Below, piece after piece: positions 40,031 to 49,649 of a DNA stretch of 64,000 bases. This DNA comes from Saccharomycopsis crataegensis. Its lineage: Eukaryota; Ascomycota; Saccharomycetes; Ascoideales; Saccharomycopsidaceae. Under the pieces are notes generated by a model, which was not told the origin of the DNA, did not search any database, and was given only the letters and a program-made list of their open reading frames with translations. The translations under genes and the position numbers were made by a program. Positions within the stretch are counted from its first letter, which is position 1. Each line of letters opens with the position of its first letter. The stretch covers positions 2,266,501-2,330,500 of the forward strand of contig NW_027043820.1 in assembly GCF_037102585.1 (NCBI RefSeq). The letters are read 5' to 3'.

Positions 40031-40651
40031 ATGATATTTGACATCAAATCTGCTACTTTGTTGATTTCTTTCTTATTCTCCACAGCAAAATGTTATGATA
40101 ATGGCAATTAGTGAGTTTTTTTTTTCTCTCGATATAATCTGGTGAATAAAAATATCTTCTTTTTTACTTGTACATTTCATGTCGATCAACAAGTCTCTCT
40201 GGAAGAAAGTACTAACAAATGTGAAATGAATAGTCAAGATTGGCTAAAGACCCAAACCTATGACTTAGGTTTGGCAACTACACTCTTCACATCCACAATT
40301 GGTGTTATTTCAAAAGAAGCGGAATGGAATCATTCAGAATGGTTACAAACTCAGACATTCGATTTTGAATACCACACATTGGAGACTCGCGCGTCATCTG
40401 TTAGTCATTATGATTGTGAATCAACAACGACTACAGATTTTATTCCAAAGTCCACAGGTGATATTGATAATGAAAATTTTCACTTAGGTGACCACTGCAA
40501 AGACGGTAATTTTAAATGTCATTTCGATGGGTCATTAGACAAATGTGACCACGGAAAATGGGTTAACTTCCAATGTGCTGCCGGCACTACCTGTTCTACT
40601 ACCTTTTCTGATGGTCAAATGGTTACTGGATGCAATGCTGTTCCCGAATGA
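40031..40651 (+). CDS. Small secreted protein with C-terminal CBM19-like chitin-binding module, two exons
   Basis: Exon 1 is 40031-40110 and exon 2 is 40234-40651. The 123-base intron has GTGAGT at 40111, TACTAAC at 40210-40216 and TAG ending at 40233. Unspliced RNA hits a TAG at the junction after 26 residues. 165 residues. The start MIFDIKSATLLISFLFSTAK is a signal peptide. Residues about 27-75 hold an imperfect duplication (QDWLKTQTYD and SEWLQTQTFD). The C-terminal 50 have six cysteines in the CBM19 spacing: DHCKDGNFKC, KCDHGKWVNFQC and AAGTTCSTTF...TGC. CBM19 is the chitin-binding module at the end of yeast chitinase Cts1, but no catalytic domain is present. A wall-binding role is inferred. 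No GPI signal is seen. Confidence 0.78.
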
Positions 40652-41147
40652 ACGGAATGAGGAAGGTATTTTCGCAGGCCGAAGATATCAAATGTAATTT
40701 TTTTCTATATTATCACTATGTATTTTTTGTTTTTATTATATATTATTCAATTTTCGTTGGCAATTCCCGTAAAATAGTGAGATGGCTCACCCGAGATACT
40801 GCATGTAAAAGCAATCTTGGGCGTGATGCATGCTTTACTCGGGAGAAAGACGGAGAGGTTTTTTTTTTCTTTTCCCTAAAAAAAAACTCGAATCGCTAAT
40901 TTTTCACATCCCTAAATTGATCAATCGAATTCCAGGAGGCTCGTCTGTTTGGTTTAGAGAGAATATACATTATATGTTTCTCCTTCTTTAATTTTTGATC
41001 GTGTTTCTGATCCTTTTTCGTTCTCTCTCTTTTTGCCTTCACTCATAGTGACACTGCCTGCTTCACTAAATTCATTGTTTCTTTTGATTAATTATAGATT
41101 TAATTCTATAAAAAGATAGAAGATTTCCACACTAAACGAAAATAATT
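40652..41147 (+). other. HAP4-type gene upstream region
   Basis: About 500 bases, AT-rich, with T and pyrimidine tracts (40860-40890, 40979-41040). No frame of interest beyond a short one in continuation of the secreted-protein gene. Confidence 0.5.
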
Positions 41148-42839
41148 ATGTCGTCTCTGGGTATGAATAATGATTCTGATCATCGTATGTTTGTTAACTT
41201 TTCTTTTTTTTTCTTAATTTGATTCATGACTCTACTTTTGGGATAGATTTCGTCAATTCATAATGATTTTGGTTTTCTACCCGCAAACCATTGATATATA
41301 AATATCGTTATTACGCAAAAATTTCAATCAACTAACAGTTATTTTCCCTCTATAGTTATAAGTCGTCTACAATCTCGTGGGTTAGCCAATAACTTATCTC
41401 AACCTGCTCCCAATAACACAATCTCGATACCTTCTTTGAAAGCGAAATCCAAGAAAAACTCGGACAATTTTTGTATCAAGACATCAAAAAACTGGGTTCT
41501 ACCACCTCGCCCGAAGCCTGGTAGAAAACCTTCCTCAAATTCCAATGGTTGCGCTGATTCTAAAAGAAAAGGTAAAAAGAGTATAAATTGTGCCACGAAA
41601 CAAATAAAGCAGCAGTCAAAGCCACATCCACAGAAACCTGCCAGCAATCACATAAGTCATTGTAGTATAAACAACACCAAGATAAATAGACCCAACACAC
41701 CCTCGCTACTACATGATACTTCCAAACCTGTTTCAGCTAACAATGTTCGTTCAGTTCAAAGCGTACTTGAGGATGAACTTGACAAGGCCACCCAAGAAAA
41801 CTCCTTGTTAAAAAATGAGCTTTCTAAGCTTGTGAGTGATTTAAAATCTTTAAGAAAACAAGTCATGATAAGCTCGCCAACAGAAACTGCTGAACCTCAG
41901 AACTCTCCTGTTTCAATGACACAATCTTCTTCGATGGCTCTGGAGACTTCTTCTTTCTACTCTCCTGGACTAGTATCGAACTCCAACAATTCGCTACCTG
42001 ATCATCAATTCATTAACAACAACTATACTAGTAGTCGCATGGTCCAAAATTACAGTAGCCCTATTTCTAATAGTATCGATGATAATGAATTGGAACCGAT
42101 TAGCAGAAAGAGAACTCATGAATTTGTCGAATCTGAAGACCATGGTCTATCAAGACACCATAGCCACATCAGCCACCCTGGGGTTGATGATCTCCTAGAA
42201 GATGAAAATTCAATTGATGAAGAGCATGAGGATAAGCATATGAAATTGTCAAGTACTGGAGGGCTTCATCACCATGTGCTGTTAATCGGTAATGGTTCCA
42301 TTTCACAAAGCTTAACTTCAAGAACACCATCCCTAATCAATCCACCAAGCACAACTGCTAGCCAACCGACGCCCGCAAAAATTTCTAGTTTCTTTGATGA
42401 TTTTATTGTCAAGAATGAAGATTCGAAGGCTGATAATGAAATAGATGAGTTTGTAGCTTTCATCAATGATGATAGTGAGATTCCGAAGAAAAACAACTTG
42501 CACAAATTCGGTAAAGAAGATTCAGATACTAATAGCTATGCTTTTACTAATTTGGCTTCTGTTCCTTCATTGGTGTCTGGTGCATCAAGTTTGATCTTAT
42601 CGAAACATAGCACTTTGAATTCAGAGTATGATGATGACTCTGTTAGGAATAGTGGGCAGATCTCTGGCGTGAGATCCGACGATTATTATCATAGGCTTAT
42701 TGACTTACCTTCGTCTTTGAATATTGTGGACTCATCGCCTTTAGATTCTCAGGTAAATGATGTTGATAAATTAATGACATGTAATGAAGAGGTTGATAAG
42801 TTCATTGATTTCTCTTTTTTCAAAGATATTGAGGATTAA
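41148..42839 (+). CDS. HAP4: HAP4-type activator of the CCAAT-binding complex, two exons
   Basis: Exon 1 is 41148-41184 (MSSLGMNNDSDH plus one base) and exon 2 is 41356-42839. The 171-base intron has GTATGT at 41185, a branch variant AACTAAC at 41330-41336 and TAG ending at 41355. 506 residues. SKNWVLPPRPKPGRK at 56-70 is the Hap4 motif that docks on the Hap2/3/5 trimer. A leucine-heptad coil follows at about 146-182 (LEDELDKATQENSLLKNELS) without a clear bZIP basic region. The rest is Ser/Asn-rich, with acidic patches that could activate transcription. In S. cerevisiae Hap4 drives respiratory genes. In Candida, Hap43 represses iron-using genes. Which role applies here is open. Confidence 0.87.
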
Positions 42840-44287
42840 AGCAGGTACTATTTGGACTTGGCTTGGTCTTGATGGCAAGTAATGCATACATTTTTTTTTT
42901 GGGGAGTTTTGGGGTTATGTCGATTGATTTTGTACTGTTCTTTTTTTCATCAAAAACTTGTTCAGATATATAGAAATCTCTATAAAGCTTCATATAGTCT
43001 AAGGAATTTTCATTTTGAATTGAATTTGTAATGATTTACAGATTTGTAATCATAACAGAATATGTAAATAATTTGTCGGCAGACAGGTACTCTCCATGGC
43101 AACAGGTGATATTGGCTCAGGTGGTGTACTTTCATACAGAATATAAATAGGGTATTTCCGTCCCATACACCGCTAAATATTCAATCCAGCGATGTATCTA
43201 ATTATATATAGTATCTAGTAATATAACCACACCAATTGTATTTAACAATCTCACCTGGAGGTATTGCAAGTTGAAATTTGAGGCGTTCAATTTCTGCTAC
43301 TTCTCCAAGAGTTTCTGCCTTCATTTCTGTATATTATTAATATCACTATTTTTTTTCCTCGTGAGTTTTCTTTTTCTATTTAGCTTAGTATCATTTTTTC
43401 TATTTTCAAATGATATATATAATACTGTATGAAGTGTTTAAATGGTTATATATTGGAATAGTGTGTGATTTTGAAAAAGAAGGGAAGTTGAGTATATGCG
43501 GGACCTGCATGCGTGTTAACAGAAAACCGTACTAAATATTATTAAACTAGTACGTTAAACTAGAGAGAATAAGAAAGAATTGAATTTAAATAGAAAAAAT
43601 AGCCATTGAACAAAACGCTTGGCGTCAGTCCTTGAAACCTGTGAAAGAAAAAAATGGAAATCGGCCATTTATAGTGTGGAGAAGAGTATGAAATGGTTAA
43701 ACTCTATATGAAATCTGAATAATCTGAAAATAGGATACTATAAAAATGAAATTAAGGTTTTAAAATTAATCAGAAAGACTACAAATATCTGGTCGTCTTT
43801 GTCCTATGTTAAAAGAAAGTATCAATTATTAACTTCTCAGTAACCGCTATACTACAGGCCACTCCGTTAACAAAGGAACGAATTAACATTAAATGGCCTC
43901 TGTGCTGGATAAAATCAAAAAAAAATTGAAGCTCACAGGGGAATATTAGTTATTAGTTTTCAAGTTGCACTACCCAATATATGCTACAATGACAGCCTGC
44001 CCTGTTGGATTCTAAACATCGGAACAATAAATAGTATTTATCATTTATTAAATACAAATATTATGAAGAATAAAGAACATAATAATGGCCACTGGAATCC
44101 ACAAAAAGAAAAGCCAAAGACGAACATATTTCAAATTAAAGAAATAAAAGTGATATTTGGAAATTTTGAGACAATTAACTCATTAAAGAAGGAATATCAA
44201 TTGTTTTGAACTTTTTGGGGGTGAAATGGGGGTGTAAATAGAGTCTTCATGAAGGATACATGATATAAAAATAATGGTTTCCATCAA
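42840..44287. other. Long AT-rich gene-free stretch before tRNA-Gly
   Basis: 1.45 kb with no plausible coding frame. It shows a TATAAATAG at 43142-43150, a 7-base inverted repeat at 43528-43554 and a TGTTGG-starting segment near 44008 that I considered as a fossil LTR and rejected. Otherwise nothing recognisable. Confidence 0.5.
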
Positions 44288-44358
44288 GCGTGGATGGTTT
44301 AGTGGTAAAATTCAACTTTGCCATAGTTGAGCCCCGGGTTCGATTCCCGGTCTACGCA
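44288..44358 (+). tRNA. tRNA-Gly (anticodon GCC)
   Basis: 71-base cloverleaf without intron. Acceptor GCGTGGA/TCTACGC with one G-T pair and discriminator A, D arm TGGTTTAGTGGTAAAA (A box), anticodon loop TTGCCAT on stem CAACT/AGTTG, and T arm with GTTCGATTC (B box). A CAA start-site motif lies directly upstream. Confidence 0.96.
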
Positions 44359-44761
44359 TTTCTTTTTGCACATAACACATCCTGCGTGATTGTGTTTTTC
44401 TTTGTGCAGCAATTTATTTACTTCTTGAAGAAAATTCTCTTCATTTATTTTCGAAGAGTGAAGAAATTTTTTTTCTTCTTCTGTCATAGCACAAATTACT
44501 ATACGCACTAGAATGAAGCTAATCATGCCGAGTAAATATAGAGCCAACTACATATGTTTCAACCAAAATACTGATCAGAAACACTGAGATACATTATTGA
44601 CAGTCCGAAAAGCAATTAAGAGTTTGTAAATATGTAAGACCCATAGCGTAGAAAAGAAACTTACACAGAAGTTTGAAGAAGCCAAAAAGAAAAATACAAA
44701 GGAAATAGAAATACAAATATTATCGAATTCAAAACAAAATAACATTGCTATTATTATTATA
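44359..44761. other. tRNA-Gly downstream / SQT1 downstream region
   Basis: About 400 AT-rich bases apart from the Pol III terminator. Nothing else seen. Confidence 0.5.
44363..44367 (+). terminator. Pol III terminator of tRNA-Gly
   Basis: TTTTT begins 5 bases after the tRNA 3' end. Confidence 0.75.
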
Positions 44762-46042
44762 TTAGTTATCAGTTTTGAAGATCAAAGAAACACCCTCATC
44801 ACCAGCTGTAATCAACTTATTACCATTGTCTTGGACCACGAAGTCTAAAACACCCATGTTATGACCGGTACCAATAAACAATTCCTTACCTTCTCTAACA
44901 TCTAATTTATAGATTTTCCCGTTCAAGCAGCTGACAATCAAAATGTGACCCTTGTTAACAAATTCAACTTTGGTGATAGCGTCACTGAACTTTATGGATC
45001 TTCTCAATTTCCAGGTCTTTGCATCAAAGAAGAACAAGTCACCAGAAACTAAACCGACTGCCAAGATTGACAATCCAGCACACCAACTTAGGGCCTCAAT
45101 ACTAGCATCAAAGATATCTTGATCTTCCTTTAATTCAATTGCCTTAAAGAAATCGATAATATTACCAGATTTGGTGTTGTAAACAAACAATGACCCATCG
45201 CGAGAACCCAAGGCAGCAATATTCAAATCATTTTCGACCGCTATGGACACCCAAGGTGGGACTTCACCTTTATAATCTGTTGATTGGAACTTGAAGGTTT
45301 GTTCATTGGCAAAACAGTTCCATTGAATGATACTGGAGTCTTCTGAACATGTAAGTAGCTGTAAGTTATCCATGTCACCGGTGTTAACAAACTTACCACT
45401 GGTACATTCAGTGGAATGCGAGAAACCAGACATGATTTGGGTGATTTCTGGGGATATTTGGTATACCCATACTGAACCATCGGTGGCACCAAAGGCGAAA
45501 ACTGGTTGGGTAGGATGAATATCAATCCAAGTAATTTCTTCAACGGTTTCGACTTCACCGTGTAATTTCCATAATTGTCCCTTTTTGAATGATTTATAGA
45601 TAATGACTTTCCCAGTCATATCACCCGTTATAACATAATCACCATCATTTGTGAAACCACCGGCAATAACGGATTCTGTATGACCTGTGATGGTACTTAT
45701 TATCTTTGGAGGTTGTAAGTGGGTAGTCCAGATGTATGCCACATTATCACCACCACCAGTTACTACCACTGGCAATTTAGGATGGCCTGCGATCTTAAAA
45801 ATCGAGTCTTTGTGGTCATCGAAGTAGGTCCAGGAGTTGTTGGACATGTCAATTTCAATAACATCATTATCATCATCATAATCATCATCATCATCATTTT
45901 GGGGGTCAATTTCTTGCACGCCACCTTCAATCATATCATCTTCATCGATTGGTTCTGCACCATCAACGTCTTGGATAACTTCTTCCGCAACTTCATCGGC
46001 ATTTATGTATTCATCAGCACCCTGTTGTTCTGGATTACTCAT
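44762..46042 (-). CDS. SQT1: WD40 protein Sqt1, Rpl10 chaperone
   Basis: 426 residues (S. cerevisiae Sqt1 is 431). The strongly acidic N-terminus (about 1-65, with a run of Asp) is followed by an eight-bladed WD40 propeller (for example SIFKIAGHPKLPVVVTGGGD, GHTESVIAGGFTNDGDYVIT, LQLLTCSEDSSIIQWNC). Sqt1 is the dedicated chaperone that captures newly made Rpl10 (uL16) for loading on the 60S subunit; the human relative is AAMP. It is divergent from ESF2, another ribosome-assembly gene. CTG codons are absent in the part I checked. Confidence 0.92.
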   Translation of the reverse strand: MSNPEQQGADEYINADEVAEEVIQDVDGAEPIDEDDMIEGGVQEIDPQNDDDDDYDDDNDVIEIDMSNNSWTYFDDHKDSIFKIAGHPKLPVVVTGGGDNVAYIWTTHLQPPKIISTITGHTESVIAGGFTNDGDYVITGDMTGKVIIYKSFKKGQLWKLHGEVETVEEITWIDIHPTQPVFAFGATDGSVWVYQISPEITQIMSGFSHSTECTSGKFVNTGDMDNLQLLTCSEDSSIIQWNCFANEQTFKFQSTDYKGEVPPWVSIAVENDLNIAALGSRDGSLFVYNTKSGNIIDFFKAIELKEDQDIFDASIEALSWCAGLSILAVGLVSGDLFFFDAKTWKLRRSIKFSDAITKVEFVNKGHILIVSCLNGKIYKLDVREGKELFIGTGHNMGVLDFVVQDNGNKLITAGDEGVSLIFKTDN

Positions 46043-46185
46043 TTTTCACTTTTCTTTATTTCTTCTATAGTATATAAAACCAAAATCCAGTTTCGAATTT
46101 CCAGGAGAAAATCAAATTAACGGTTGAGATTATTAATATAACCAAAATTTAGGCTAGTAAAATTTTTTTTTTCTTTTTGATATCA

Positions 46186-46191
46186 CACGTG
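46186..46191. promoter_or_regulatory. E-box CACGTG (Cbf1-type) between SQT1 and ESF2
   Basis: CACGTGATGAT fits the Cbf1 consensus and sits 5 bases before the 23-base element. In several yeasts Cbf1 sites mark ribosomal and ribosome-assembly promoters. Confidence 0.5.
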
Positions 46192-46195
46192 ATGA

Positions 46196-46218
46196 TATAC
46201 CATAACTGCGGGACATTG
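46196..46218. promoter_or_regulatory. 23-base promoter element, copy B
   Basis: Contains CATAACTGCGGGACATTG and is the same as 18918-18940 apart from one base. It lies near the middle of the 276-base promoter shared by SQT1 and ESF2, followed by AAATTTTTT stretches (RRPE-like) at about 46226-46240. Confidence 0.55.
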
Positions 46219-46318
46219 GACTTTCAAATTTTTTTTTTTTCTTTAAATCATCTAAAATGAGGACAAGTTCTTCATGATCCTGAGGTAGTAGGAAAACAAT
46301 CAACAAAAGCAAACAAGA

Positions 46319-47245
46319 ATGTCGAGTCGGTTCATGGAGATGAGTGATGGCTCAGATGATGAGTCACAAAAGAAGAACAATAGTATAAATTTCAATTCTA
46401 CGTTGAATTTGAGTGATGAAGATCAAGACAGTGAATCAGATGATGAAAGAGCTTTAAATACACTTGTACTGAAACTGAAAAAGAACAAAAGAAGTCATTT
46501 TGATGCTTTTGAAGAGAGTGACGACGACGAAGAAGAAGAAGAAGAAGTAGAGGATGGTGATGATAAAAACAGTAAGGAAAAGAATACTACGCTGAAAGAG
46601 AAGTCAAGTGTACAGAATAATGATAAATTAGAAGAAGAATCTTATAGCATGCTTAATCAAAAGTCATCACTTTACGGAGACCAGAACCTAACAAATTTGT
46701 CAAAGGATAAATTATTGAAAATCGAGAAAAAATTGAAGAAGACTGGGGTTGTGTATATTTCCAAAATTCCTCCATATATGAAACCAACAAAGATGCGTCA
46801 AATATTGGGACGTTTTGGGAAAGTTGATAGAATATTCCTCAAACCAGAAACCAAAATTCAATATTCCAAAAGAGTAAAGTATGGTGGTAACAAGAAGAGA
46901 ATGTATGTGGAGGGTTGGGCTGAATTTATGAACAAAAAAGATGGTAAACTCTGTGTGGATACTATGAATGGTCAAAAAATTGGCGGGAAAAAAGGAAGTT
47001 TCTATTATGATGATATTTTGAATTTGAAATACTTGAAGAGCTTCAAGTGGATGGACTTGACTTCTCAAATGGCTAAGGAAAATGAAGCTAGACAATCCAA
47101 GTTAATGATGGAAATTTCCAATGCAACTAAGTTGAACAAAGAGTTTATTAAGAACGTTGAAAAATCTAAGATGATTGAAAACATCCAGAAAAAGAAACAG
47201 AAAAGAGCCCAAGAAGCGGCCGGAGAAAATAAAGAAGATGATTGA
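46319..47245 (+). CDS. ESF2: 18S rRNA processing factor Esf2 (ABT1 family)
   Basis: 308 residues. The acidic Ser/Asp/Glu-rich N-terminus (about 1-115) is followed by an RRM-like domain at about 140-240: KKTGVVYISKIPPYMKPTKM, RQILGRFGKVDRIFLKPE, YVEGWAEFMNKKDGKLCVDT and GQKIGGKKGSFYYDDILNLK. A basic coiled tail completes it. Esf2 joins the 90S pre-ribosome, binds the U3 region and stimulates the helicase Dbp8. It is divergent from SQT1 and probably co-regulated with it. Confidence 0.94.
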   Translation: MSSRFMEMSDGSDDESQKKNNSINFNSTLNLSDEDQDSESDDERALNTLVLKLKKNKRSHFDAFEESDDDEEEEEEVEDGDDKNSKEKNTTLKEKSSVQNNDKLEEESYSMLNQKSSLYGDQNLTNLSKDKLLKIEKKLKKTGVVYISKIPPYMKPTKMRQILGRFGKVDRIFLKPETKIQYSKRVKYGGNKKRMYVEGWAEFMNKKDGKLCVDTMNGQKIGGKKGSFYYDDILNLKYLKSFKWMDLTSQMAKENEARQSKLMMEISNATKLNKEFIKNVEKSKMIENIQKKKQKRAQEAAGENKEDD

Positions 47246-47600
47246 GAAAGCCTTACAAATGGTTTATTAGTACTTTAGGATAGGCTATGTGTACATAAAT
47301 CAAACATAAGAAACAGAAAATATCAAGAACTCAGTAAGTTTATCGAAAATCAAGTAGCTAATATATATGAACATGAATTGTAAAGAGGAGGTATGAAATG
47401 TAGCATTTTAAGAACTAAAGTGGGATATAATTAGCGAAAAGAAGGAAAAAAAAAACAATAATAACAGAGTAACAAACACAAAGAAACCCGGAAAATTTGA
47501 GCTGAAAGAACAAATATAATTTTTGAAATAAAAAGAAACCATTTCGTGAAATGAGTTCATTGGAAAGCTTTTAGGAATATTAACTTTTTTTTTTTGTTTT
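47246..47600. other. Convergent 3' intergenic region
   Basis: 355 AT-rich bases between ESF2 and IZH3. Nothing recognisable. Confidence 0.5.
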
Positions 47601-49226
47601 TTAATTCACTATTGGTTTGTTCACTTCGATATTGGCAAACATCTGTAAAATACCATAATAGTGACCCAAGATACCACCCAACACAAAAAAGTGCCATATG
47701 GAATGAGAAGAGAATACGTAATCGACCCACCACAATGAAGTGAAATTTCCATGATTCTTGGTTTTTTCTGGCTCTGCCAAAAAGTGTCTTTCCAAAAACT
47801 TTCTGTTGATCAAATCACTATCACAGGCACAATCTTGGAAGGTCTTGTTCTTCTTGCTTGCCATGAGATCCGCATGGATTGTTTCGTATAAGCAATTAGT
47901 ATCTGGAAGTTTTTCATCAAGAATCACGTCAGATCTCCATCTTTCTGGGATAAGCAAACTGTAAAAGACAACACCGGTAAGATATGAAGCAAATGACGGG
48001 AATAAAGGAGAGAAATACTGGAGTGAGTGAGAAAATCCTTTGTAAAAGCATAGAATAAGGAAGCAAACCGCACCACTTCCTGCCAAAGAAACGAAAAAAC
48101 AGACTCTAAGAGGTCTACTTTCCGGCCTGTCAAATCTTGGAGACCAATTTAAAAAGAAACCTAGACCGGCCAATACGCAAGTGGCAGTAACGCAAGTAAG
48201 TTTAAGCTTTGGGAAGTAATATAAAGTGCTGTACTGAGTAGTGATAATTGATGCGGAAATCAACACAGTGATGCCGGTGTAATCAAGACACACACAACGA
48301 TTTCTAAAATTCAACACGCTGGTCCCAGCAAATGTATGCCACAAAGTAGAACAAACCAAACAGTTCAAGGACGCAAAAAAAAACAAATAAACACAACCAT
48401 GATCTAACCAGTGATTAAACTCATTTCTTAGGTAGGCTTCAGTAGTTGGGTAGTGATAAAATGCCAAATATGTGAGGAACAAAGCACCCAGTAAATGACT
48501 CCAAATGTTGGCAGATTCATTATGAAATGGGACCGAGAAAATACTTTTCAATAATCTGTGTCTTTCTGGATAGAACCTGTAACCGTGAATAATAAATCTG
48601 TTTTCTCTCCATAAAAAGGGTAATTGATAATAATGAAGATGGCCATCATAACCGGTACTCACGGCTTCATCATAATTATAGTAATTGAGATAATCCATAT
48701 TGAATTTTGGCTGGAAGTTGCCAATGAGCTGATCAATCTTATTGAGCTTTGCTTCAAGGTATTCCAATCCACTAATGATTTGATAATTGATAGTGTTTTC
48801 AGAGTCTGAAATGGTTGGCGGTATATCTGTGGATGATGTTGGGTGGATCGGATTTGAGAAAAGCGCACTATAATTGTCGATAAAGAAACTGTTGATAGTT
48901 TCCAATTTGGAAGCCGTTGATTCTAGCAAAGAGGATTTCATGAGCTTTAAAGACCCATAAAAGTTCTCCAAATCTTCTTCAAATGAACTGGCGGCATTGG
49001 TAACACCATTCTTCACCTTGGTTGGATCAACATTCCTATTCTTAAGAAAGTATTGTTCAAAATTATCTAATTTGTGTTCAAGTTGTTCCAAAAAACTGTC
49101 AATATTGTTCAACAAGTTTTCCTCCACAATGTCATCCTGTTTCTGGGTACTTTTTCTTTTTCTGAGCAACGAGCCATCAGTTTCGGGGAGCCTAGTGGAC
49201 ACAACACCTGAACTCATCATCATCAT
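47601..49226 (-). CDS. IZH3: PAQR / hemolysin-III membrane receptor-like protein Izh3
   Basis: 541 residues from the first of four consecutive ATGs (49226 downward); which of the four is used cannot be told. The long N-terminal cytosolic region contains coiled coil (about 25-150), the feature that sets Izh3 apart from Izh1, Izh2 and Izh4. A seven-span PAQR core follows with FHNESANIWSHLLGALFLTY, then STLWHTFAG and the C-terminal HSIWHFFVLGG. The three His that hold zinc in the family are present. Izh proteins affect zinc homeostasis and sterol or sphingolipid signalling. Length matches S. cerevisiae Izh3 (543). It is a tandem minus-strand neighbour of DLD2. Confidence 0.9.
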   Translation of the reverse strand: MMMMSSGVVSTRLPETDGSLLRKRKSTQKQDDIVEENLLNNIDSFLEQLEHKLDNFEQYFLKNRNVDPTKVKNGVTNAASSFEEDLENFYGSLKLMKSSLLESTASKLETINSFFIDNYSALFSNPIHPTSSTDIPPTISDSENTINYQIISGLEYLEAKLNKIDQLIGNFQPKFNMDYLNYYNYDEAVSTGYDGHLHYYQLPFLWRENRFIIHGYRFYPERHRLLKSIFSVPFHNESANIWSHLLGALFLTYLAFYHYPTTEAYLRNEFNHWLDHGCVYLFFFASLNCLVCSTLWHTFAGTSVLNFRNRCVCLDYTGITVLISASIITTQYSTLYYFPKLKLTCVTATCVLAGLGFFLNWSPRFDRPESRPLRVCFFVSLAGSGAVCFLILCFYKGFSHSLQYFSPLFPSFASYLTGVVFYSLLIPERWRSDVILDEKLPDTNCLYETIHADLMASKKNKTFQDCACDSDLINRKFLERHFLAEPEKTKNHGNFTSLWWVDYVFSSHSIWHFFVLGGILGHYYGILQMFANIEVNKPIVN

Positions 49227-49649
49227 ATTATAAAACAAACAAAGTGTAGAAGAACAAGAAAAAGGATAAAAAAAGGAAGCTAGATAATTTATATGAACCC
49301 CAATATGACAGTATTAAACAAAGTGTCACTTAGAATGTTGACAAGTATGATAGCGATGGAGTTGTTTTCGATGATTTTCTTGCGGTGATTTTCCTTACTG
49401 TAAAAAAAAAGGGCACAGTGATTTTTTTTTTCCCTCTTTTTCTTTTTTTTTGCCGATTACACCCCTTACTTTTCTGTCGCCCAATCAACCGACATTTCTA
49501 TACTGTCAATCTTATCTTATCGTTAAATCAACAACCGCCCACATTACCAGGTCCTTATTGTTTTCTTACAATCTTCAAAAAAGATGAGGTTTTTTTTTTT
49601 TTTTTTTAAATTAGAATATTAATGATCTATAAAAAAAAACATGTCATAT
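49227..49649. other. IZH3 promoter / DLD2 3' region
   Basis: 423 bases with A and T runs (49401-49460, a run of 19 T at about 49590-49608). No gene. Confidence 0.5.

Noticed and set aside
44008-44251. Possible fossil solo LTR near tRNA-Gly (TGTTGG start, TCTTCA end, about 244 bases)
   Set aside because: No target-site duplication at the ends, no second copy in the window and no internal parts. The resemblance rests on a few terminal bases.
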